Source: Planctomycetota bacterium (GTDB lineage: Bacteria; Planctomycetota; Phycisphaerae; WQYP01). From it: a stretch of 7,856 nt of DNA. The position numbers were made by a program, and so were the translations under genes. The notes beneath the pieces are model-generated. The model was not told the DNA's origin and did not search any database. It worked only from the letters and a program-made list of their open reading frames with translations. Every line of letters starts with the position of its first letter. Positions within the stretch are counted from its first letter, which is position 1. Below, piece by piece: positions 1-5,579 of this stretch. The stretch spans positions 1 through 7,856 of the forward strand of contig JAJZEY010000441.1 in the NCBI GenBank assembly GCA_021805585.1, written 5' to 3'.

Positions 1-21
1 GATCTTAGTTTATCCGCCCAC

Positions 22-26
22 AGGAG
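22..26 (+). promoter_or_regulatory. Ribosome-binding site of trxA
   Basis: AGGAG lies 8 nt before the ATG at 35, an ideal Shine-Dalgarno distance, and fixes the thioredoxin start. The promoter must lie at or beyond the left edge, because only 34 bp of upstream DNA is present and no convincing -35/-10 pair is seen in it. Confidence 0.8.
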
Positions 27-34
27 TATCCACG

Positions 35-376
35 ATGGCTGGTGAGAATGTTCTTCAATTAACCGATGGTAATTTTCAAGACGAAGTTCTGAAAAGCGAA
101 CATCCGGTTCTCGTTGATTTTTGGGCGGAATGGTGTGGCCCATGCCGCATGCTGGCACCGACTATCGAAGAACTGGCAACCGAATACAAAGGACGGGTCA
201 AGGTAGGCAAGGTGGATACCGATGCCAACCGCAATACCGCCATGCAGTACAACATCAACGCCATTCCGACCATTATTCTGTTCCACAAGGGCCAGATTGC
301 CAAGAAATTTGTCGGTTTGACTCCCAAGAAAATGTTTCGTGAATCGCTGGATTCGCTGGCACCTGTGGCCAAATAA
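35..376 (+). CDS. trxA: Thioredoxin
   Basis: This is a complete 113-residue thioredoxin, a cytoplasmic dithiol-disulfide oxidoreductase that reduces ribonucleotide reductase, peroxiredoxins and other partners and is itself recycled by thioredoxin reductase. The canonical active site WCGPC is at residues 33-37. It is preceded by VDFWA, whose buried Asp (residue 28) corresponds to Asp26 of E. coli Trx. The cis-proline loop (AIPT, Pro78) and the following ILFHKG strand are also in place. Length matches the family (about 105-110 residues). There is no signal peptide or membrane anchor, which argues against a periplasmic TlpA/ResA-type protein. The ATG is supported by AGGAG 8 nt upstream. It is the only + strand gene here and converges on tsaE, with 12 bp between the stop codons. 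Confidence 0.97.
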   Translation: MAGENVLQLTDGNFQDEVLKSEHPVLVDFWAEWCGPCRMLAPTIEELATEYKGRVKVGKVDTDANRNTAMQYNINAIPTIILFHKGQIAKKFVGLTPKKMFRESLDSLAPVAK

Positions 377-383
377 AGGACGA

Positions 384-393
384 CCTGATCAGG
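384..393. repeat. 10-bp palindrome between convergent trxA and tsaE
   Basis: CCTGATCAGG is a perfect palindrome without a loop. It spans the end of the 12-bp gap between the trxA stop and the tsaE stop and overlaps the tsaE TGA. It has no U-tract on either strand and is too short for a normal intrinsic terminator. No other terminator is seen between these genes, so their transcripts probably run into one another. Confidence 0.4.
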
Positions 394-865
394 CCATCAG
401 CTTCCGCAGAAGGCCTTCGGATTTAGGACCTGTGGCGTCCAATCGCCACAGGCGGCCGGTTTCGCCGCACCACTCGCCGGTGATCGCCAGACGGTCGGAA
501 GGCAGCAGGTCGGCCACGCGCGCCGCCCATTCCACCACCACAATGCCACCCTGATCCAGCAATTCGTCAAAGCCGATGGCGGAAAAATCTTCCGATGATT
601 TTATCCGGTACGCATCCAGGTGATACACCGTGCGCGCGCCGGTTTTGTGGTCATCCGCATTATAAATATTTAAAAGTACATATGTTGGTGAACAAACCAG
701 CGAAAGGTCCGTCACGCCGGCCCCCGCCGCCAGGCCGCGGACCAATTGCGTCTTGCCGGTTCCCAGCGGACCATCCAGTGAAATAATCTGACCCGCCTCG
801 CCCAGCCGGCCGATTGCGGCCCCCAGCTTAATGGTTTCTTCCACCGTGTCGCACCGGATTTGCAT
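389..865 (-). CDS. tsaE: tRNA threonylcarbamoyladenosine biosynthesis ATPase TsaE
   Basis: TsaE (YjeE) is the small P-loop ATPase that works with TsaB and TsaD to place the threonylcarbamoyl group on A37 of ANN-decoding tRNAs. Visible features of the 158-residue product are a Walker A motif GPLGTGKT at about 32-39, SPTYVLLNIY around 59-68 (the family's S/T-PTF segment), HLDAYR at 82-87, and VVVEWA around 110-114 (the usual IEWA motif). Two in-frame ATGs lie upstream at 892 and 880. I choose 865 because GGAGGG sits 7 nt before it and the product then has the normal family length. The ATG at 880 is itself inside that ribosome-binding sequence, and starting at 892 would add nine residues overlapping thiL by 11 bp. 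The gene follows thiL directly and is probably co-transcribed with it. Confidence 0.93.
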   Translation of the reverse strand: MQIRCDTVEETIKLGAAIGRLGEAGQIISLDGPLGTGKTQLVRGLAAGAGVTDLSLVCSPTYVLLNIYNADDHKTGARTVYHLDAYRIKSSEDFSAIGFDELLDQGGIVVVEWAARVADLLPSDRLAITGEWCGETGRLWRLDATGPKSEGLLRKLMA

Positions 866-872
866 TCCCGAA

Positions 873-878
873 CCCTCC
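873..878 (-). promoter_or_regulatory. Ribosome-binding site of tsaE
   Basis: GGAGGG on the minus strand ends 7 nt before the ATG at 865 and lies just after the thiL stop codon (882-884). This position supports translational coupling with thiL and decides between three possible ATG starts. Confidence 0.7.
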
Positions 879-881
879 ATA

Positions 882-1847
882 TTACACGCCATCCGTCAGG
901 CTGCTATATTCCCATCCGCCGGCGGGCCACGGGGCAACCGTCCCATCGGGCAGCGTAAGCCGCAATGGGCCGGGTTCCGTTACCGTGCCCACCGCCGTCA
1001 CCCCAACGTCCGGGTCAAGATTCTCAATAAGCGGAAAATCCGTTGCCGCAAGCGTGAACAGCAGCTCGTAATCCTCGCCATCCGTCAAGGCGTGCCGCCA
1101 GGCCGGCTGGCCGTCACGTGCGGTCAGCTTTTCGGCATCCGGATGCACCGGCAGGCGGCCGCAATCCACCACGCCGCCACAGCCGGAAGCCGCCATAAGC
1201 CGCGGAAAATCCATAGCCATTCCGTCGGAAAGGTCCATCATGGCGTGGATGCGCGCAGCGGACGCAAGTTTTTGTGCAAAAGCAATCCGCGGCACAAACG
1301 TCATATGCCGTCCCAGAATGCTGCCGCCCAGTCGCCCGCTGACACAAACGGTATCTCCCGGTTTGGCACCGGATCGCCGAATCGGTGCATGGTCCGTTGT
1401 GCCCATGGCCGCAACGGTAATCGCAAGCCGCTGGTTCCAGATGGCCGTATCGCCCCCCACCAGCGGGCAATTAAAGACGGCGGCCGCATCCCGCGCACCA
1501 AGAAAAAGCTGATGTGCAAAATCGTCGGCACCCGATTTCGGCAGAGCAACGGAAATAAGAATCGCGCGGGGCAGGCAGGCCATGGCCGCACAATCGGACA
1601 GGCAGCGATTGACCGCCTTTTGGCCGGCCGCACGCGGCGTGTGCGTGGCCAGATCAAAATGCACATGATCCAGCGCCTGGTCAATTTTCAGAAGTACCAG
1701 TGGGCTTGGAACGCGGTTTCCCGGCTGCCCCTCGGATTGCCACGATTCGATCGCAATTGCCGCCATATCATCGCCAATGCCGATGCGCACGGCCGGTGCC
1801 TGCGGCGTTTGTGCGGTAATCCATGCGATAAAGTCGTTCTCACGCAT
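882..1847 (-). CDS. thiL: Thiamine-monophosphate kinase ThiL
   Basis: ThiL phosphorylates thiamine monophosphate with ATP to give thiamine pyrophosphate, the last step of cofactor synthesis in the cytoplasm. The 321-residue product has the motif series of the PurM/ThiL ATP-binding superfamily: GIGDD at 23-27 (metal/ATP binding), the DQALDHVHFDL segment near 56-66, LSDCAAM at 83-89, VGGDTA near 130-135, MDLSDGMAMD near 204-213 and GEDYELLFT at 257-265. The length is typical (about 310-330). The Asn that often precedes Leu-Ser-Asp in this family is Cys here (RCLSD). No Shine-Dalgarno sequence precedes the ATG. Instead TATAAT sits only 6 nt upstream, so the transcript may be leaderless. tsaE follows 16 bp after the stop. 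There is no thiamine riboswitch in the 84 bp upstream. Confidence 0.95.
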   Translation of the reverse strand: MRENDFIAWITAQTPQAPAVRIGIGDDMAAIAIESWQSEGQPGNRVPSPLVLLKIDQALDHVHFDLATHTPRAAGQKAVNRCLSDCAAMACLPRAILISVALPKSGADDFAHQLFLGARDAAAVFNCPLVGGDTAIWNQRLAITVAAMGTTDHAPIRRSGAKPGDTVCVSGRLGGSILGRHMTFVPRIAFAQKLASAARIHAMMDLSDGMAMDFPRLMAASGCGGVVDCGRLPVHPDAEKLTARDGQPAWRHALTDGEDYELLFTLAATDFPLIENLDPDVGVTAVGTVTEPGPLRLTLPDGTVAPWPAGGWEYSSLTDGV

Positions 1848-1853
1848 TGAATC

Positions 1854-1883
1854 ATTATAAAGCGGCGGATGCCCCTTGGGCCA
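1854..1883 (-). promoter_or_regulatory. Putative thiL promoter, leaderless arrangement
   Basis: On the minus strand a perfect TATAAT (1854-1859) lies 6 nt before the thiL ATG. Counting from the -10 element, transcription would begin at or within a nucleotide of the ATG itself. A weak -35 candidate, TGGCCC (1878-1883), is 18 nt upstream, and TTGGCC is one base further out. The -10 match is seen directly; the start site is inferred. Confidence 0.45.
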
Positions 1884-1931
1884 ATCGGGCGGCGAATCGG
1901 GTCAGGGTAATCCTGCAATTCAGTAAGGCCC

Positions 1932-2909
1932 CTAAGCCTGTTCTTTTGCGGGTATGGTCGCGGCAGGTTTATGGGGATGCGAATGTCCGGGATGGTCACA
2001 ACCGGAGGACGTATCCACGACGGGTAGAATCACTTCATGCTGTATGTCATGCATGGACCTGAAAAAGGAATAGGCCGCCACACTGAAAAGCATGATAACC
2101 GCCAGAAAAAAGCCATCGCCTAAATGGGCCAGATTATGAACTTTCAGGCCGGTATTGACCTGAATTCCACTGAGTTTTGGGAACAGCACTTCCAGACCAC
2201 CGACCAGCATAAAGCCCACCCCGCCCCAGGTAAGGGTTCGCCCGGACATAAGCCTGGCCAGCAGCACGCGGGCATTTTCCGAAAGTTTGCGGCGGGCCAT
2301 CCATTGGCCAAACAAACCGCCAATGAGAATCTGCATGACCATGGTTCCGACGCCAAACGCAACTCCGGGCAGAAACGCCAGCCACGGGCTGCCCATGTTG
2401 GGTGCCAGGGCCGTGTAAAGAATTATGGCAAACGCGCCGGTCCCCCAGCCGGCAATAAAGCCGTGCACCATGGGCATCCACCATGGCGCGGTTTGGGGAT
2501 TGGCACCCCCTTCGGAATGCAGCATTTTGTGGGTGTGAAACATGTGCCAGATTTTACCCCGGCGCACAATGTAAAGGCCCGATCCGGTCATCACCGCGCC
2601 GACAATAATATAAACCAGACTGTTGTAGATGTTGCTTTCAATAATGGGCCGGATCGCGTTAATCGCAAAATAGGCCAATTCACACGCGATGGCACGCTGC
2701 AAAGTAAATGTCAGCGAGAACAAAAATCCCGCTTTCATGCCCCCTTTCCAGGAATAACTGCCAATCGCGTAACTGAAGGTAATAGGCCACGTGTGTTCGT
2801 CCGGCGTGATGCCATGGACGAATCCCAGCAGCAGCGCGGTGGCCAGAATCATGACCAATCCCATGCCGATCCCGCTTGGATTCCATAAATTAACAGCAGT
2901 TAGAAACAT
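1932..2909 (-). CDS. NicO/NiCoT-like metal transporter with His-rich tail
   Basis: This is a polytopic inner-membrane protein of 325 residues, probably moving a divalent transition metal such as nickel or cobalt. Near the N-terminus, within or next to the first membrane helix, is FVHGITPDEHTWP (30-42). It gives H32-X4-D37-E38-H39, close to the HX4DH signature of NiCoT/NicO permeases. A second HGFIAGWGTGAF stretch follows at 149-160. About seven hydrophobic segments can be seen. A cytosolic or external loop holds four His (122, 125, 127, 131), and the C-terminus ends in a CDHPGHSHPHK cluster (304-314), as seen in metal exporters and importers of this group. I chose the ATG at 2909 because GGAG lies 9 nt upstream; an upstream TTG at 2960 has no such support. 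It is 75 bp behind a zinc-ribbon regulator. The metal and the direction of transport cannot be told from sequence. A related HupE/UreJ- or UreH-type role is the main alternative. Confidence 0.65.
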   Translation of the reverse strand: MFLTAVNLWNPSGIGMGLVMILATALLLGFVHGITPDEHTWPITFSYAIGSYSWKGGMKAGFLFSLTFTLQRAIACELAYFAINAIRPIIESNIYNSLVYIIVGAVMTGSGLYIVRRGKIWHMFHTHKMLHSEGGANPQTAPWWMPMVHGFIAGWGTGAFAIILYTALAPNMGSPWLAFLPGVAFGVGTMVMQILIGGLFGQWMARRKLSENARVLLARLMSGRTLTWGGVGFMLVGGLEVLFPKLSGIQVNTGLKVHNLAHLGDGFFLAVIMLFSVAAYSFFRSMHDIQHEVILPVVDTSSGCDHPGHSHPHKPAATIPAKEQA

Positions 2910-2918
2910 GGGAAATGA

Positions 2919-2922
2919 CTCC
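2919..2922 (-). promoter_or_regulatory. Ribosome-binding site deciding the transporter start
   Basis: GGAG on the minus strand lies 9 nt before the ATG at 2909. It favours this start over the TTG at 2960 and gives the protein a short N-terminus directly before its first membrane helix. Confidence 0.6.
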
Positions 2923-2984
2923 GACCCAAAGCCGACGACATTAAAACACAACGGGCACAACCTTGGCCACCCGGTCCACGCCCT

Positions 2985-3545
2985 TTAGCCTTGTCCGGAT
3001 TCCACGCCGCTTACCTTCCTACGTGCGGAAGGAGTCTTTTGTGCGGACCGCCTGAAAACTTTCGCGGTTCGGCCGGCATTATGCGGGTGAATTTTGTGGA
3101 CATGGTTCGGCAAATGCCCCTGCGGCACATGCTGGCCGCAACTGTCACATTGGTCCGCTTTTTCAAAACAGTCCGAACAAAGAAGCTCCCCGGTCCGCTC
3201 AAATTCCTTCAGGCGTTGACGGTCTTGACGCGGCATGGTGCCCACCAGTTTCCGCAGCCGCGGCATAACCGGAAGTGCCGTGTGGCAACCTGAACAGGTT
3301 GCAAATTCAAGCTGGGCGAGCAGCAACTCAATTTCATGGCTCCGGTTGGCCGGTATGGTTCCTTTGCCTTCACACAGCGGACACAGATGGCCAAGATAGG
3401 CATACACCGCATCACGAATCAGTTCGCTGCGGTTCTTAACGCCGACAAGAAGCTCCGCAAGCTTGGCGTCCACTTTAAAGGCCAGAAGCTGATCTTTGGG
3501 CATGCGTCCGGATCTTGCCGCTGCGGCGGGTTTGTTGGTCGGCAT
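2985..3545 (-). CDS. Ribbon-helix-helix regulator with four CxxC pairs
   Basis: This is a probable DNA-binding regulator of 186 residues. Residues 20-51 read as a CopG/NikR-type ribbon-helix-helix: a short strand (LLAFKVD), then a helix (AKLAELLVGV), then NRSELIRDAVYAYL, the classic second helix. Directly after it comes CPLCEGKG (55-62). Three more CxxC pairs follow at 84/87, 123/126 and 133/136, and then a His cluster (139, 144, 148, 150, 153, 155). The Cys and His residues could form two zinc-ribbon-like knuckles or a metal sensor site. The C-terminal 30 residues are basic and low in complexity. GGGAG lies 8 nt before the ATG. The next gene is a NicO-like transporter, and two palindromic sites lie just upstream, which suggests an autoregulated metal-responsive repressor. 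The DNA-binding fold is fairly secure; the metal role is inference. It lacks the standard NikR C-terminal ACT-like domain. Confidence 0.7.
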   Translation of the reverse strand: MPTNKPAAAARSGRMPKDQLLAFKVDAKLAELLVGVKNRSELIRDAVYAYLGHLCPLCEGKGTIPANRSHEIELLLAQLEFATCSGCHTALPVMPRLRKLVGTMPRQDRQRLKEFERTGELLCSDCFEKADQCDSCGQHVPQGHLPNHVHKIHPHNAGRTAKVFRRSAQKTPSARRKVSGVESGQG

Positions 3546-3553
3546 GTCACGTG

Positions 3554-3558
3554 CTCCC
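3554..3558 (-). promoter_or_regulatory. Ribosome-binding site of the RHH regulator
   Basis: GGGAG on the minus strand lies 8 nt before the ATG at 3545. It is only about 5 nt from the nearest operator-like repeat, so a bound repressor would be expected to block transcription into it. Confidence 0.6.
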
Positions 3559-3563
3559 GGTTA

Positions 3564-3595
3564 TTCCCGATATAAGGAATTCCCGATATCAGGAA
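3564..3595. promoter_or_regulatory. Two abutting 16-bp pseudo-palindromes, likely operators
   Basis: TTCCCGATATAAGGAA (3564-3579) is followed immediately by TTCCCGATATCAGGAA (3580-3595). The two differ at one base. Each has the form TTCC-N8-GGAA, and the second is nearly a full palindrome around GATATC. They lie between the inferred start of transcription and the ribosome-binding site of the ribbon-helix-helix gene. RHH dimers commonly bind tandem short inverted sites cooperatively, so autoregulation is the natural reading. The repeat itself is seen directly; the binding protein is inferred. Confidence 0.6.
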
Positions 3596-3609
3596 GGTTG
3601 TTTAACTCT

Positions 3610-3638
3610 GTTATACCTGCCGCGTCGGCAAAACACAA
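3610..3638 (-). promoter_or_regulatory. Putative promoter of the regulator-transporter pair
   Basis: On the minus strand TTGTGT (3633-3638) is followed after exactly 17 nt by TATAAC (3610-3615). The -10 matches 5 of 6 consensus bases and the -35 matches 3 of 6. Transcription would start near 3603, placing both 16-bp palindromes in the early leader, as expected for repression. A second TATAAT at 3676-3681 on the same strand has no good -35 partner. Confidence 0.45.
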
Positions 3639-3706
3639 CGCAAACGGTGCGCCGCCCGCCCGGCGGTATGACACTATTATACGAAAGGTATTATCGGCTG
3701 GTTCCC

Positions 3707-3725
3707 GAAAACAGCGGCGGTTTTC
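3707..3725. repeat. Small inverted repeat in intergenic region
   Basis: GAAAAC and GTTTTC form a 6-bp stem with a 7-base loop (AGCGGCG). No T-run follows on either strand, so this is not clearly a terminator. It could be chance. Confidence 0.25.
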
Positions 3726-3868
3726 CGAAGATTTTCCGGTTTGCCGCCCGGAACGCCGTCAGGAAGAACATCCTGGCCGGGGCATCCATCGGGCAAAGTT
3801 CCCGATAGCCGTCGCGGTGGCGGGACACAACGCGACCCATCGCTTCCGCCGACGATTGCGTGTCATGC

Positions 3869-3899
3869 CGCGGTCGCCTGGCCTGACGGGAAGACCGCG
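3869..3899 (-). terminator. Weak hairpin downstream of the YifB gene
   Basis: CGCGGTC and GACCGCG form a perfect 7-bp GC-rich stem around a 17-nt loop, starting 13 nt after the yifB stop codon in the direction of transcription. No U-tract follows, so it is at best a weak or factor-assisted terminator or a 3'-end stabiliser. Confidence 0.25.
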
Positions 3900-3912
3900 C
3901 AAGTCCGGAAAA

Positions 3913-5445
3913 TCAATATTTCCGGTCCAGAATTCGGTAGCCCACCGCTTCGGTGATCTGGGCGGGGGTAATCTGGTCCACGCCGTCAATATCCGCGATG
4001 GTTCTGGCCAGGCGGCGGACTTTGTCAAAAGCGCGGGCGCTTAACCCCAGTTCTTCCATGGCCTGCTTCATCAGCAACATGCAGGTATCATCCAGCGGAC
4101 AGAATTCCTTCAACTGACGTGTTTTCATGGAGGCGTTGGTGGTGGTACATTGGGGGCCAAATCGCCGGGCCTGAACGGCCCGCGCCTTTTCCACCGCGGC
4201 CCGCATTTTTGCCGAGTCGGTTCCCACCGTGCGGCTGGTCAGATCCCGATAGGTCACCGCAGGCACTTCCAGATGGATATCAATTCGCTCCAGCAGCGGA
4301 CCCGAAAGCTTGCTCATATATTTATCCATGTCCGCCTGTTCGGTGGCCTTGGCATTGCGGCGGTCCAGTGTGCCGCGGCCCGACCGGGACGGGTTCATGG
4401 CCGCCACCAGCATAAATCGAGCGGGGAAGGTCACGCTGGAATGTGACCGGGCAATCGTTACCGTGCCGGATTCCAGCGGCTGCCGCAGCATTTCCAGCAC
4501 GTGCCGGGAAAATTCCGGCAATTCATCCAGAAACAGCACCCCATGGTGCGCCAGGGATACCTCGCCTGGACGCGGAATCGTGCCGCCCCCAATCAGTGCC
4601 GCGCCGCTTGCCGTATGGTGCGGCATCCGCACCGGGCGGCTGCTTAGCAGGCTGGTTTCACGCGGCAGCAGGCCGCAGGCGGAATAAATTCGCGATGTTT
4701 CCAGCGCCTCCTGCCGGGTAAGCGGGGGAAGAATGGTCGGAAGCCGCTGGCAGAGCATGGTTTTGCCCGCTCCGGGCGGTCCAAGAAGCAGCACGTTATG
4801 ATTGCCCGCCGCCGCAATGGTCATCGCCCGCTTGGCGGTTTCCTGCCCGCGGACTTCCGCGAAGTCCACATCATAATTTCCGTTTAGCGCGCTGCCGGCA
4901 AGCTCAACCGGACTTTCCGGCTCAAGTTCCAGTTGCCCATTCAGGAATCCGACCATCGTGGCCAGTGAATCAATGGCGTACACTTCCAGATTCGGCACCA
5001 CCGAGGCTTCGCGGGCGTTGGCCGGGGGAAGCAGCACGGCGGAAAATCCGCTTTCCACCGCCAGCATGGCCATGGAAAGCGCCCCGCGAATGGGCCGCAC
5101 GGAACCATCCAAAGCCAGTTCACCGGCCACCAGTATGTTCTTGTGCCGGTCGGTGGTAATAGCGCGGGCCGCCTGAAGAATGCCTAATGCGATAGGCAGT
5201 TCCAGTGCGCTGCCTTCCTTTTTTATGTCCGCCGGCGCCAGATTTACCAGCAGCTTCTGATTGGGAAACGGATAGCCGGAATTGGTCATGGCAATTTGAA
5301 TACGATCCAGCGATTCGCTGACAGCCTTGTCCGCAAGCCCCACGATGATCGGCACATCGTAGTCGCGGTTGGCTAAATTAACTTCCACTTCGCAGCGCAG
5401 AGCATCTATGCCCTGAAGCACGAAACTGTGGACTTTTGCCAGCAT
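3913..5445 (-). CDS. YifB/ComM family Mg-chelatase-like AAA+ ATPase
   Basis: This 510-residue protein matches the YifB/ComM family in length and domain order. In Haemophilus and Vibrio, ComM is a hexameric helicase that drives branch migration during natural transformation. The N-terminal Lon-like fold includes VEVNLANRDYDVPIIVGLAD (about 20-39), the LVNLAPADIKKEGSALELPIA region (66-86) and GELALDGSVRPIRG (108-121). The linker DFAEVRGQETAKRA (194-207) leads into the ATPase domain, with Walker A GPPGAGKT at 222-229, Walker B VLFLDE at 303-308 and SGPLLERID at 381-389. The C-terminal Mg-chelatase lid segment follows (LSARAFDKVRRLARTIADI). An unusual point is that the NPCPCG...CxC cysteine motif normal after the AAM of this family is replaced by NPSRSGRG with no cysteines. 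AGGGGAG ends 4 nt before the ATG. It lies 134 bp downstream of a prepilin peptidase gene. Confidence 0.93.
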   Translation of the reverse strand: MLAKVHSFVLQGIDALRCEVEVNLANRDYDVPIIVGLADKAVSESLDRIQIAMTNSGYPFPNQKLLVNLAPADIKKEGSALELPIALGILQAARAITTDRHKNILVAGELALDGSVRPIRGALSMAMLAVESGFSAVLLPPANAREASVVPNLEVYAIDSLATMVGFLNGQLELEPESPVELAGSALNGNYDVDFAEVRGQETAKRAMTIAAAGNHNVLLLGPPGAGKTMLCQRLPTILPPLTRQEALETSRIYSACGLLPRETSLLSSRPVRMPHHTASGAALIGGGTIPRPGEVSLAHHGVLFLDELPEFSRHVLEMLRQPLESGTVTIARSHSSVTFPARFMLVAAMNPSRSGRGTLDRRNAKATEQADMDKYMSKLSGPLLERIDIHLEVPAVTYRDLTSRTVGTDSAKMRAAVEKARAVQARRFGPQCTTTNASMKTRQLKEFCPLDDTCMLLMKQAMEELGLSARAFDKVRRLARTIADIDGVDQITPAQITEAVGYRILDRKY

Positions 5446-5490
5446 GGAACTCCCCTGTTTTTCAGCCCTTAGGATCTTTGAAACGCCGCT

Positions 5491-5519
5491 ACGTTACGCC
5501 ATTTGTCCATTTGTGCCAA
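5491..5519 (-). promoter_or_regulatory. Possible yifB promoter
   Basis: On the minus strand TTGGCA (5514-5519) is followed after 17 nt by TAACGT (5491-5496), about 45 nt before the yifB ATG. The -35 is good; the -10 matches only 3 of 6 consensus bases. The 134-bp gap after the prepilin peptidase leaves room for an own promoter, but read-through is equally possible. Confidence 0.3.
5499..5514. repeat. Perfect tandem 8-mer in yifB leader
   Basis: CCATTTGT occurs twice in direct succession (5499-5506 and 5507-5514), lying within the spacer of the putative yifB promoter. It could be a regulator site or simple slippage duplication. Confidence 0.5.
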
Positions 5520-5579
5520 GCCTGCCGCCGAATTCGTTGCCCATACACAAGCGATATCGGGCCGCGTGGCCATATTGCA

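Larger units (their letters stand above)
3546..3912. other. 367-bp intergenic region between yifB and the RHH regulator
   Basis: No convincing gene is seen here. Open frames across it on either strand give Arg/Pro-rich translations without recognisable motifs and have no ribosome-binding site. Going from the regulator outward, it holds the regulator's ribosome-binding site (3554-3558), two abutting pseudo-palindromes (3564-3595), a promoter candidate (3610-3638), two further TTCCCGA heptamers (3702-3708 and 3799-3805), a GAAAAC/GTTTTC hairpin (3707-3725) and a 7-bp hairpin just behind yifB (3869-3899). Confidence 0.7.

Noticed and set aside
831..1850. Long open frame on the + strand opposite thiL (about 339 codons)
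   Set aside because: It mirrors thiL exactly. The translation is Arg/His/Gly-rich without recognisable motifs, and the minus-strand product is a clear ThiL. It reflects GC-rich codon use.
1848..1931. Possible thiamine (TPP) riboswitch before thiL
   Set aside because: The gap is only 84 bp and lacks the conserved THI-box motifs. The promoter position would leave no leader to hold a riboswitch.
2124..2888. Open frame of 254 codons on the + strand opposite the transporter
   Set aside because: The composition is rich in His, Gly and Gln, with no motif. The opposite strand encodes a coherent polytopic membrane protein with a supported start.
2910..2960. TTG start for the transporter, with an N-terminal CPLC
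   Set aside because: No ribosome-binding site precedes the TTG, whereas the ATG at 2909 has GGAG at 9 nt. The CPLC is probably chance.
3676..3681. TATAAT on the minus strand as the main promoter of the regulator
   Set aside because: At 17 nt spacing the -35 would be GAACCA, a poor match. The pair at 3610-3638 fits better and is correctly placed relative to the operators.
3496..4044. Open frame on the + strand spanning the intergenic region between the regulator and yifB
   Set aside because: It overlaps both neighbours in antisense, has no ribosome-binding site, and gives an Arg/Pro-rich translation. The stretch is better explained as regulatory DNA.
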